From: Roseiarcus sp963770275
Lineage (GTDB): Bacteria > Pseudomonadota > Alphaproteobacteria > Rhizobiales > Beijerinckiaceae
Direction: 5' to 3'
Assembly (NCBI GenBank): GCA_963770275.1
Contig: CAVYPD010000023.1
Location: forward strand, 62,001-126,000
Length of the DNA stretch: 64,000 bases
The translations under genes were made by a program, and so were the position numbers. The notes under the pieces are model-generated. The model saw nothing but the letters and a program-made list of their open reading frames with translations, did not search any database and was not told the origin of the DNA. Shown here one piece after another: positions 38,529-46,780 of the stretch; the stretch's first letter is position 1, and each line of letters starts with the position of its first letter.

Positions 38529-38573
38529 GCGCTCGAGTCAGCGGATCGAGGTCGGGGTCGGCGCTGGCCGCCG

Positions 38574-39753
38574 TCAGTTGGCGAGGGGCGGGTGGTCGCC
38601 GCGTCCGTTGAGCGCCCCGGGCGCCCAGTTCACGCCGTCGCGCATGGCGTAGAAGATGTGGGCGCCGATGTGGTCGACTTTTTTCAGGTAGCCGACCCAG
38701 AACGGCGCGACGTAATTGGCGTGGTAGTTCACGGCGATGTCGACCTTCGGGATTGTAGTTCGCGCCGCTCACGACGTCCCGGGCGATGCGGGTCGCGACC
38801 GCCCATGGGCCGGGCTCTTCAACGCGCAGCGACTTGCCCTCGCAGGCGAAGGTGAACTGGCAGGCGAACGGCCGGTTGCGGTCCTGATAAACGACGCCGC
38901 AAACGCTGGTCGGATAAATGCCGCTGCGCACGCGGTTGAGCACCACCTGGGCCACGGCGGCCTGCCCGTCTTCGGGTTCGCTGCGGGACTCGAAATAGAT
39001 CGCTTCGGCAAGGCAGCGCATCTGGCGCGCGCTGTCTTTCGGGTCGATGAGCGCGGAATAGTTCGGCTTGCCGTCCGCGTCGGCGATCTGCGGAACCGTC
39101 GTCACGCCCGAGCCGTCGGCCTCAACAACGACGACGACGCCGTCGCTGGAGGTGGGCGAAGAGGAGTTGAGCGCGAATTCGAGCGGCGCCCCTGGCGTCG
39201 CACCATCCTCAAAGCTCGGGAAGGCGGTCTCCGGCTCGTCGCCATCGGAAGGCCGCTGAGGACTCATCGTATGGCCGGGGTCGAATTCCTTGTCGCGCGG
39301 ATCTTCAAGCTCGCGCGGCCAGGACTTGTACGCGTAGGGCTCGGCGGCCGAGCGTTTGCCATTGAGGCGTTTCGCATTGAGGCCTGGAGCGCTGAAAACC
39401 GGATCGCCCTTGGCGCCGCGATCGACGGTGGGAAGCTTCCGTCCCGGCTGCTTCAGCGCGCCGTTCGGCTCGCTCTCGTCTTCGGCGGCAAATTCGTCTG
39501 GATCGCCGACCACATAGCGCGCTTGAACGATCGGCAGCGGCGCGCCGTCTTCGTCCACCGCACGGGGCGGCCGCACTGCAAGGCGAACGCGGTCAATCCT
39601 GCCGGGAGCGCTGATCAGCTGACTACGGACGAAGGCGCTGGTAAATTCGGTCGGTTCTTGCCCGGCTTCGGCGGTGATCGAGACGAGCACCGCGAAAGCC
39701 ACGCACCATGGCGAGGCGACCGAAAGAGCCCATCCGATACGCGAACGACCCAT
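38574..39753 (-). CDS. Cell-wall hydrolase, SleB-type (frameshifted)
   Basis: About 392 residues with an N-terminal membrane/signal segment (WCVAFAVLVSITAEA), a ~200-residue linker rich in Asp/Pro/Ser, and a C-terminal hydrolase_2 (SleB) domain: RCLAEAIYFESRSEPEDGQ with the catalytic Glu, AAVAQVVLNRVRSGIYP, SVCGVVYQ. A base shift near 38755 moves the rest (DIAVNYHANYVAPFWVGYL, IFYAMRDGVNWAPGAL) to another frame ending at 38574. Probable lytic transglycosylase acting on peptidoglycan. Confidence 0.85.
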
Positions 39754-39905
39754 ACGCGAAGCCAGCGCCCGTGCTTAGAGTTCACGTCCCCGCGCTGCCG
39801 CTTAACAAAAAGCGAACAATGCGAACCGATTCGTTTATCGGGGCTTAAGGTTGCTGGGAGGTTACCGAGGGGCACGGCGGTGCGTGTCGGTTTGGGGCAG
39901 GGGGC

Positions 39906-40874
39906 TCAGACGCCCTCGTAGACGAGCCGGGTGAAGAACCCTGGATCGATGACGAAGGCGCCGAACTTCGCGTCATAGGCGGCGGTCGGCTTCGCGGCGA
40001 CGATTTCGTCGCGGGTCCTGCCCTGCCGCTTGAGCGTCGCGACATTCTCCCGCACCCCGACCAGCATGTCGCGAAATTCTTTAAGCTCGGACTTGTTGCT
40101 GACCGGCTGACCATGCCCGGCGATGATGATCGTGTCCGCCGTCGCCGCGGCGAGGTTGGCGTCGCAAGCGGCGATCGTGCCGTCGATGCTGCCGCCGGTT
40201 GAATAGTCGATAAACGGGTAGACGCCGTTCCAGAACGTATCGCCCACATGCACGATGTTCGCCTCCGCGAAGTTCACGGAAATATCGCTGTCGGTATGGG
40301 CCGGCGCATAACGCTTGAGTTTGAGGGAGACGCCGTTGAGCTTGAGATCAAGCGCGTCGGCGAAGGTCTCGCTCGGAATCCCGCCGGCCGCGGGGGGCAG
40401 GAAATTATAGTCCCAGTCCTCGACGCGCTGCACTTCGCTCAAGTACTTGCGGGTGTTGTCCTGGGCGATGATCTTTGCGCCGACCGAGTTGAGCCATGTG
40501 TTTCCGTCCGTATGGTCGAAGTGCCAGTGCGTATTGATGAGGGTTGTGATCGGCTCGGGACCGAGGTCGGCGAGCGCCTTCATCAATTGCGGGCGCGACA
40601 CCCCAATGCCGGCGTCGACCATGACCTTGCCGTCAGGACCCGCGAGAACGGCGATGTTTCCGCCGGAGCCCTCGAGCGCGCTGATGTTGTTGCGCAGCTT
40701 GTGCGTCACGATCGGCGAGGTCGCGGCGCTGTCCTTGATCAGACTGACGAGGCCGCGCGCCTCGGCGAAGGCTTGGCGGGGGCTCAGCCCAAGCGTTGCG
40801 GCGAAACCGCCCGAGGCGAGGCAGCAGAGGCAGAAAGCGCGCCTCGACAGGCCCGAAGCATGCGTCGCGTTCAT
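39906..40874 (-). CDS. Tat-exported metallo-beta-lactamase-fold hydrolase
   Basis: 322 residues from the ATG at 40874 (GGAGGAGAG just upstream). The N-terminus has a twin-arginine signal, SRRAFCLCCLASGG. The zinc site is THWHFDHTDGN (H116, H118, D120, H121), with later ligands in APAHTDSD and IIAGHGQPV. Metal-binding periplasmic hydrolase of the SoxH/quinoprotein-associated type; the substrate is unknown. Confidence 0.87.
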   Translation of the reverse strand: MNATHASGLSRRAFCLCCLASGGFAATLGLSPRQAFAEARGLVSLIKDSAATSPIVTHKLRNNISALEGSGGNIAVLAGPDGKVMVDAGIGVSRPQLMKALADLGPEPITTLINTHWHFDHTDGNTWLNSVGAKIIAQDNTRKYLSEVQRVEDWDYNFLPPAAGGIPSETFADALDLKLNGVSLKLKRYAPAHTDSDISVNFAEANIVHVGDTFWNGVYPFIDYSTGGSIDGTIAACDANLAAATADTIIIAGHGQPVSNKSELKEFRDMLVGVRENVATLKRQGRTRDEIVAAKPTAAYDAKFGAFVIDPGFFTRLVYEGV

Positions 40875-40969
40875 TCTCTCCTCCACTCGCACGAAAAACG
40901 GACGCTAGCGCCCTCCCGGGTAAAGAGTGGCACACGCCTGTTGCCAGGTCGAGGCGATGAGTAGCCGGG

Positions 40970-41881
40970 TCAGTGCGAGACGAGCTTGCGGCGTAGGAAA
41001 TCCCGGATCAGCGGGACCATTTCGTCCGACTTGTCCTCGAGCGCGAAGTGCCCCGTGTCGATAAGGTGCAGCTCGGCCTCCGGCAGATCGCGCAGATAGG
41101 GGGCCGCGCCGTCGGCCGGAAAGATCTTGTCGTTCTTGCCCCAGACGATCAGCGTCGGCGGCTTGCGCTCGCGAAAGAACGCCTGGAATTGCGGATAGAG
41201 CGGAACGTTGGTTCCGTAGTCGAGGAAGAGGTCGAGCTGGATGTCCTTGTTGCCCGGGCGGTCAAGCAGTCGCTGATCGTGGCTCCAGTTGTCCGGATCG
41301 ATGCGCGAAACATCGGCCACGCCATCGACATATTGGAACTTCGTCGTTTCCGGCGCGACCAGGAAGGAAAGCGCATCGCGATGGGCTTCGGATCCGTCAG
41401 CCCAATAAACCTTGATCGGGTCCCAGAACGCTTTCAGCCCTTCCTCGTAAGCGTTGCCGTTCTGGACGATGAGGGCCGTGACGCGATCGGGATGCTTGAG
41501 CGCCAGCCGGTATCCGACCGGCGCGCCGTAATCCATGACGTACATCGCGTATTTGCTGGCGCCGAGCTGCGCCAGGAGACTGTCGACGATGTCTGCATAG
41601 TGCGCGAACGTATAGGCGAACGCCTTGTGGTCCGGCGCCGCGCTTTCGCCAAATCCAGGATAGTCGGGCGCGATGACGTGGTAGCGATCCGCGAGCGCCG
41701 GGATCAGATTGCGGAACATGTGTGACGAAGTAGGAAAGCCGTGCAGCAGCAGCACGACCGGCGCATCCTTAGGTCCCGCCTCACGGTAGAAGACGTCGAC
41801 CCCGTCGACTTTGGCGGTGCGGTAGTGAACCACCGGAATGGCGGCCTGTTGCGCTCCGCTCTCGGCTGCTAACGGCGTCAT
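40970..41881 (-). CDS. Alpha/beta hydrolase of the epoxide hydrolase/haloalkane dehalogenase type
   Basis: 303 residues. Oxyanion-hole motif LLHGFPTSSHMF, nucleophile elbow VMDYGAP with Asp117 instead of Ser, and catalytic His in IDTGHFALED. An Asp nucleophile points to an ester-intermediate hydrolase acting on epoxides or C-halogen bonds. No signal peptide. A LysR remnant is divergent from it, as if its regulator had been lost. Confidence 0.85.
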   Translation of the reverse strand: MTPLAAESGAQQAAIPVVHYRTAKVDGVDVFYREAGPKDAPVVLLLHGFPTSSHMFRNLIPALADRYHVIAPDYPGFGESAAPDHKAFAYTFAHYADIVDSLLAQLGASKYAMYVMDYGAPVGYRLALKHPDRVTALIVQNGNAYEEGLKAFWDPIKVYWADGSEAHRDALSFLVAPETTKFQYVDGVADVSRIDPDNWSHDQRLLDRPGNKDIQLDLFLDYGTNVPLYPQFQAFFRERKPPTLIVWGKNDKIFPADGAAPYLRDLPEAELHLIDTGHFALEDKSDEMVPLIRDFLRRKLVSH

Positions 41882-41993
41882 GGCCTTCTCCTGTCACCCG
41901 AAGTCTAGCACGACAGATGAAGGATTGCCGACCTTCTGTGCAGCCCGTATGTTTGAAACAGAACTTTTCAAAGTTCGGAAGAGACCGCGCCCA

Positions 41994-42187
41994 ATGGACC
42001 GCGTCGAGCTGATGTCGCTAGCGGTCAGCATCGCCGAGGCTGGCAGCCTGTCGGCGGCATCGCGAAAACTCGGAATGCCGGTCCCGACGGTCAGCCGGAA
42101 CGGAAGCCTATGCCGATTAAGCTGCGCGTCTTCCTTGACTGGCGGACGCCGCGCCCGAAGGCCCGGCTCGCGCCGCAGGCCGAATGA
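41994..42187 (+). pseudogene. LysR-family regulator relic with internal deletion
   Basis: The first ~35 residues (MDRVELMSLAVSIAEAGSLSA, ASRKLGMPVPTVSR) are a LysR winged-helix start. Directly after it, in another frame, comes PIKLRVFLDWRTPRPKARL and a stop at 42187, the usual last ~25 residues of a LysR protein. About 240 residues are missing. Divergent from the hydrolase at 40970-41881, the normal arrangement of a LysR gene and its target. Confidence 0.75.
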
Positions 42188-42278
42188 GTTCGTGTGAAAG
42201 GCCGCCCAACCGGCTATCGGCCGAAACCGGGTCCGCCACCAAATGCGCTTGTCCGCGTCCCGGCGGCCGTCCTGACAT

Positions 42279-42536
42279 TTATCCGCGGCGCTCATTCCAT
42301 TGGCCGCGCTCGCGTCGCGCGAACAGGTCTTTGATCTCCCCGATGACTCTGGCCCCGTCGAGAGAGCCATGGACTGCAGGGGAGCTGATGAGCGAGCTTT
42401 GGGCCGTCGTCAGAGCGCCCTGCACGTCGTCGACTGTGAGGATGTTTTTCCGTACCAAGAGGTCGAGAAGAGCCATGGCGATCGCTCCGCCGACCATGGC
42501 CGTTCCGAGCGGGCGACTGAAGGACGCGTTCGACAT
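42279..42536 (-). CDS. Small protein of unknown function
   Basis: 85 residues from the ATG at 42536 (GGGGAG eight bases upstream). One hydrophobic segment (PLGTAMVGGAIAMALLDLLV) may insert in the membrane; the rest is polar and ends in a basic cluster (LFARRERGQWNERRG). Family not recognised. Confidence 0.5.
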   Translation of the reverse strand: MSNASFSRPLGTAMVGGAIAMALLDLLVRKNILTVDDVQGALTTAQSSLISSPAVHGSLDGARVIGEIKDLFARRERGQWNERRG

Positions 42537-42704
42537 GATGGAACTCCCCAAAAACGTCCGCTCGACATCCCTTAGTGAAACGGCTGATGCGGCGAGAGAC
42601 GGCAGTCACGAAAACCAAAAAGATCGCGCCCACGCGAAACGCTTCCGCTCGCGCGGGCGCGCGCCCCCATCCGTTTCCTTGAAAGCAAGCCGCGAGTTGC
42701 GACT

Positions 42705-43222
42705 TTAGGCGGCCGCCATCGATTCGAGGGCCACGTAGCGCTGGCCGTCCCACACCCGCGAATTCGGCGGCTTATAGGCCATCCGGCAATGCCCGGCGCA
42801 ATAGGAGCGGCCCTTCGCCGTCTGGATGCCGCAATAGGCGAATTCCTCACTTGTCGGGTCGCCGATCGGCCATCGGCAGGCGCTTTCGCCGATCTCCTCG
42901 AGCCCAACCTTCAACATCTCGCCGACCTGGGCTTCGGCAAAAGCCATGCCGGCTTCCGTTCGCGCGGGATGGCCGGGACGGCGGCGCGCTTCCCCAACGA
43001 CTCTGTGCGGGCGATCGCCGGCCGGCGGGGTCGCCCCGTGCTTGGCCGAGCCGCTCGCGGCGCCAAGCAATGGATGTTGCCGGTCAGCTTGACGCCGATC
43101 CGGTTCGCCTTGCCGATCACGGCGTTGCGCGACGGCGCGCCGAGCACCGCAGCAATGGTGCTCGCGCTTTTTCCTTCGAGCGCCATTTGCCTCAGAGTCT
43201 CAATCGCCGCATCGGTCCACAT
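42705..43222 (-). CDS. gcrA: Cell-cycle regulator GcrA (frameshifted)
   Basis: About 171 residues. The N-terminal DNA-binding domain (MWTDAAIETLRQMALEGKSAS, GAPSRNAVIGKANRIGVKL) recognises GANTC sites methylated by CcrM; the C-terminal part (RWPIGDPTSEEFAYCG, YCAGHCRMAYKP) contacts sigma-70. A base shift near 42955 lies in the variable linker and separates the two. GcrA controls cell-cycle genes in alphaproteobacteria, so functional loss is unlikely. Confidence 0.92.
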
Positions 43223-43346
43223 ATCCCACGCCCTCCGTTGCTTCCGTGTGCAGTTCGCCTAGTGAAAAACGCCGCTTCCCCTGGGTCCCTGGGCCGACTG
43301 GAGGCTGAGCCTTGTGTGTTCCAGCACCGTCATCGGTTGTCCCTCA

Positions 43347-43372
43347 GGTTGTATATCATGGTTAATACAACC
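43347..43372. promoter_or_regulatory. Perfect inverted repeat upstream of gcrA
   Basis: GGTTGTAT and ATACAACC, eight-base perfect arms with ten bases between, 125 bases before the gcrA start. The size and spacing fit a dimeric repressor operator. The binding factor is unknown. Confidence 0.5.
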
Positions 43373-43410
43373 ATTCGTTGCATCTGGCAATAGCCAATTT
43401 GTTGGGATTT

Positions 43411-43533
43411 GTTACGCTGGCCTTTTGCGCGACTCAGAGGCAGGGCCCGCCGAATCGGCGAGCGCCTTTTTGTTACGATGGCCTTTTGAGCAACTCAGAG
43501 GCAGGCCAGCCGAATCGGCGAAGGCCTGTTTTT
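43411..43533 (+). repeat. Two tandem ~61-bp imperfect repeats, each ending in a terminator-like hairpin
   Basis: Unit 1 is 43411-43471 and unit 2 is 43472-43533. Both read GTTACG-TGGCCTTTTG, then ACTCAGAGGCAGG, GCCGAATCGGC and a run of five T. About 80 percent of positions agree by eye. The similarity extends well before the hairpins, so this is more than a doubled terminator; two small RNAs or a duplicated leader are possible. Confidence 0.7.
43502..43533 (+). terminator. Strong intrinsic terminator in repeat unit 2
   Basis: Outer stem CAGGCC/GGCCTG, inner stem GCCG/CGGC around AAT, then five T. Unit 1 has the same inner stem but a weaker outer one. No plus-strand gene ends just upstream. 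Confidence 0.65.
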
Positions 43534-44013
43534 CTAGGTCACGAAGCTGGAGCGGCGCTGGCTTACGGAGAGTCCGCCGGTTGATCGGCAAATAGAGCAA
43601 TAGCGGCGGCACCGATGGCTTGCGTCGGGTAGGAACCAAGAGCGGTCAAAGGCCGCTCACGCTCGACAAGCAACGGCTGGAAAGTCCAGGTCGCCTTGCG
43701 ATCACAAGAGCGTGAGCGTGGCCGAACCGCCAATATGCAAGAGTAGGCCAAGCGCCGAATCCGCGCAAAACCTGGCTGCTTTGCGACAAGAAATCCCACC
43801 AAAATGTGGGTGGACACCGTCAACGGGGCGGACCAAGGTGTTAACTTAGGTTGACGGTAAGGCACCCCAGGGGACGATCGCTGGGGTACGCAAACATTCA
43901 GTCTAGCAACTCGACCATACGAATTGAAACAGTGTAACTACGCGCGCATTTGCCCAGCGTGAGGCTGCTTGTGATCACATTAATAACCAGAACTGAAATC
44001 TTCGGGGAGGCAC
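43534..44013. other. Non-coding region before the MACPF gene
   Basis: No supported gene. It contains inverted repeats ACCGTCAAC/GTTGACGGT (43816-43858), which might be the edge of a mobile element, a hairpin ACCCCAG/CTGGGGT (43864-43887), and the palindrome TGTGATCACA (43970-43979), 34 bases before the MACPF reading frame. Confidence 0.4.
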
Positions 44014-44193
44014 ATGACCAAAATCACTTTCACAAACACGACGACCAATAAGACCGAATCAAAAGATCTCAATGAAGAACAAGTGCTGAGCGAAATCCGC
44101 AAGCAACTTGGGGACTTCATGAAGGCGGAAGACGTCTTTGTCGAGGCGGCGGTGATCCGTCCTGTTGACGAGTCGAAGAAAACATGCTGCTGA
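44014..44193 (+). CDS. N-terminal segment of the MACPF protein, probably split by a frameshift
   Basis: 59 residues from an ATG with an excellent ribosome site (GGGGAGG). It reads MTKITFTNTTTNKTESKDLN then EEQVLSEIRKQLGDFMKAED, which looks like a small beta-grasp-type domain. The stop follows a run of four A; one more A would continue it as KKNMLLKAILETGPPAKIGG. A second shift near 44275 in a Pro/Gly-rich linker (DPKPGG, DPAKPGG) would then join the main frame at 44281. The main gene has no ribosome site of its own, which supports one gene of about 750 residues. Confidence 0.6.
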   Translation: MTKITFTNTTTNKTESKDLNEEQVLSEIRKQLGDFMKAEDVFVEAAVIRPVDESKKTCC

Positions 44194-44352
44194 AAGCCAT
44201 TTTGGAGACGGGTCCGCCTGCAAAGATCGGCGGGAAGCCGCGGCGATGGTCTGCTCCTGAGGCCGATCCAAGTCTGGCGGGATCCCAAGCCTGGCGGCAC
44301 ACAAGATCCTGCCAAGCCAGGCGGCGATCCCGCCGCGGCGACCCTCCCGTCA

Positions 44353-46281
44353 ATGGAGCTTGAAGAGGCCGTTTGGGCGAAGGATCGTGAGGGGTTGGGG
44401 ACGGGTTTACTCGAAAGCGGCGAACCGGTCGAAAGCGACCAGATTGTCTTGATGAAGGTTGGCCAAGTACGGACGCTGCTGAAGAACAACGGGATCGACT
44501 TTAACAAAAAGAAGGGCACGTCTCGCGGATTGTGTCTTACGCGAGAAGGAGACCTGGAGAGGGCAACCGACTTCGCGATTGAATGCACTGAAGTTAATGT
44601 GTTCTCTCCCGAATACGATAATTACACAACATATAGTTACCAGTATGACGAGTTCGTATCTCGGCTACACATGAGCGCCATGACAAAAGGAGAGAGCAGT
44701 GTTGGCGTTCCTGGAATATTCAGTGTGTCAAGTTCACATAAGGTTCAGCATGCAACGAGAACCGACACCAGGCGAGTGCGCGAGCACAAATCATTTTCCG
44801 TTATTATTCCTAGAGCTCAGGTCTCCTTTAAGCGTGAAAAAGTCTCGCCGACCCAGGATTTCGTGAACAAGGTTACGACAGCCGTCCACGAAAAAACTGA
44901 TCCGGCTAAAAAATTGCTGACAGTCTTCAAACGCTACGGCGAGTTCTTTGCGACCGATATAACCTTAGGCGGCCGCCTAAATATGCGTCACGACAAGGCG
45001 ATCGATCAATCTTATACTGAGGAGAAGAATCAAACACAGTTCTTGCTCGCGTGCAAAGCGGCTATTCCTACGGAGGGCGGGGTAGTCGATGGTGCGGGAA
45101 GTTGGGGCGTGGGCCTCACTAATCAGGAGAAGAACACCGTCAACCAGCAGTCCGAGCAGCTTAAATTGGAAATGAGAGGCGGGAATTCGACACAAACGCA
45201 GCCGAATAAGTGGATTAAGACGACCGGGAAATACCTAAACTGGAAAGTTATCGGGTATAGGCAGAGCTCGCTTGAGCCAATCTTCAATTACTTAACGGAC
45301 GACCTACGAGCTAAATGCATCCAGACCTTGAGAAAATACTTTCTACAGCAAGAAATTCTTGTTGGAACGGCATTGGTGGGAGCCAAGCATGCCAGCGAAT
45401 TTGGCAACGATGCTGAGGGCGTAAAGCGTATCGTACTGATCAAAGTTCATTACGGAAGGAACATCGACGGTCTAACGGTAACCAATGAGTTGAAGACCGG
45501 CGAGCTTAAAGAAAATACAAAAGTGGCTTACGGAAACTATGAAAAAGTCGAGACCATCGGACCTTTGGACGCGAACGAGGAGATTTGCGCCATGGAGGGC
45601 GGCGTGGCGCCGAACAAGCTGCTCCGCGAGCTGTGCTTTTACACCACGCTCGGGCGACGCTTCCCGGCCGGGCAGAATACTTACTATGGGAGAGCCGAGG
45701 GAGCGAAATTGACGCCGTTCAGGATCGAAGCTCCTCGCGTGCGGTCGATCACAGGTCACGCAGGGAAAACCATTGATAGTGTTGGGTTTCGTTATCTTGA
45801 GTTCCAAGACGGCACGCAATCGCCCGAGTTTCTGCGGGCGATAGAGCCATATTTGTTTCCGACAAGTCTTCCGAATGTCATGCACATGACGACTAGGGGA
45901 ATGCTAGTCGCTGGAAAGTGGCGCCGGCGATCGGACCTGACAATGGAGACGGATGATGGCGTGCGGAACACCCTTATCGTTGAGATCGGCGGCCACAGCA
46001 AAGATGGCCCCGATTTGCAGGGGTTCTCCGACGCGCGATTGGTGGAGATGGCTTCAATCATAGTGTTCCTAATGGCGGCGAAGATCCACGACCGGCAATG
46101 GCTGCAAACGCAGTCGGCAAAGGAGCATCGAGGTCAACTCATCAGGTTCATTCACGGTAAGGCAGGTAAATCTGTAGCCTCACTTGAAGCATTGAGCGAC
46201 GCGGAACTGGTCCGGTGGGGCTTTGCTCTCAAGCCCGAAGCGGCGAAGGAACTCGGCGAGTGGGATGTCTGGGATGATTAA
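44353..46281 (+). CDS. MACPF pore-forming protein with jacalin-like lectin domain
   Basis: 642 residues from the first ATG; the true start is probably 44014. Residues ~60-330 are a MACPF domain: KSFSVIIPRAQVSF, then the signature KRYGEFFATDITLGGRL (193-209), GGNST...W and LEPIFNYL. Residues ~345-485 look like a jacalin-type beta-prism (IDGLTVT, LDANEEI, FRIEAPRVRSITGHAGKTID, SVGFRY). The last ~155 residues are unassigned. Plu-MACPF of Photorhabdus has the same order of pore domain then beta-prism. No signal peptide is seen. The A/T content is higher than in neighbours, consistent with horizontal gain. Target and export route are unknown. Confidence 0.8.
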   Translation: MELEEAVWAKDREGLGTGLLESGEPVESDQIVLMKVGQVRTLLKNNGIDFNKKKGTSRGLCLTREGDLERATDFAIECTEVNVFSPEYDNYTTYSYQYDEFVSRLHMSAMTKGESSVGVPGIFSVSSSHKVQHATRTDTRRVREHKSFSVIIPRAQVSFKREKVSPTQDFVNKVTTAVHEKTDPAKKLLTVFKRYGEFFATDITLGGRLNMRHDKAIDQSYTEEKNQTQFLLACKAAIPTEGGVVDGAGSWGVGLTNQEKNTVNQQSEQLKLEMRGGNSTQTQPNKWIKTTGKYLNWKVIGYRQSSLEPIFNYLTDDLRAKCIQTLRKYFLQQEILVGTALVGAKHASEFGNDAEGVKRIVLIKVHYGRNIDGLTVTNELKTGELKENTKVAYGNYEKVETIGPLDANEEICAMEGGVAPNKLLRELCFYTTLGRRFPAGQNTYYGRAEGAKLTPFRIEAPRVRSITGHAGKTIDSVGFRYLEFQDGTQSPEFLRAIEPYLFPTSLPNVMHMTTRGMLVAGKWRRRSDLTMETDDGVRNTLIVEIGGHSKDGPDLQGFSDARLVEMASIIVFLMAAKIHDRQWLQTQSAKEHRGQLIRFIHGKAGKSVASLEALSDAELVRWGFALKPEAAKELGEWDVWDD

Positions 46282-46356
46282 TAGCGAAGGCGTGATACTG
46301 TGACAGGCCGATGTGGCGTCCACGAGACGCTTGAGGAAACAGAGGAGAGATCTTTA

Positions 46357-46641
46357 ATGGCGACTGCGACTTTCAACACTATTCAGATGGCCACGCCGCC
46401 CGGAGGGTTTTCAACCATCGGAGCGGGCGGCCCTCTCCAAGCTTTCGTACTGGCGAAAGTTGCTGCGGACCTTACGAAGAAGACAAGAAACGGGATGATG
46501 GTCATGGGCCCCCAGCATCACGTTTATAATCTGAAATATCAGACGGTCAATTATCACGTCGACGTCGTATGCACCGGTCTTAACCCGCATGGGCCGGGGG
46601 GAGTTCCACAGTATCAGCTAGATTTGTATGACGTGAGCTAG
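46357..46641 (+). CDS. Small protein of unknown function behind the MACPF gene
   Basis: 94 residues from an ATG with AGAGGAGAG seven bases upstream; the gap to the MACPF stop is 75 bases with no terminator, so co-transcription is likely. The sequence is mostly beta-like (VYNLKYQTVNYHVDVVCTGL) with a Gly-rich N-terminal segment (TPPGGFSTIGAGG), no signal peptide and no membrane helix. It could be a partner, an inhibitor or a folding helper of the pore-former, but nothing in the sequence decides this. Confidence 0.6.
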   Translation: MATATFNTIQMATPPGGFSTIGAGGPLQAFVLAKVAADLTKKTRNGMMVMGPQHHVYNLKYQTVNYHVDVVCTGLNPHGPGGVPQYQLDLYDVS

Positions 46642-46780
46642 AGCGTCGAAGCTAGCGATCCGGCGCAGGACGGCGCACTGGACGGCCCGAAAGGCGGTTC
46701 CGCATCGCTCCAACTGGACAAACAGGGGCGCCGCCGCCATTGTCCGCGGCAATGACGATTGCGCTTAAGGAGCCGACCCG

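Noticed and set aside
43563..43865. 100-codon minus-strand frame in the gcrA-MACPF gap
   Set aside because: No ribosome site, atypical composition and overlap with inverted repeats; more likely non-coding or an old element remnant.
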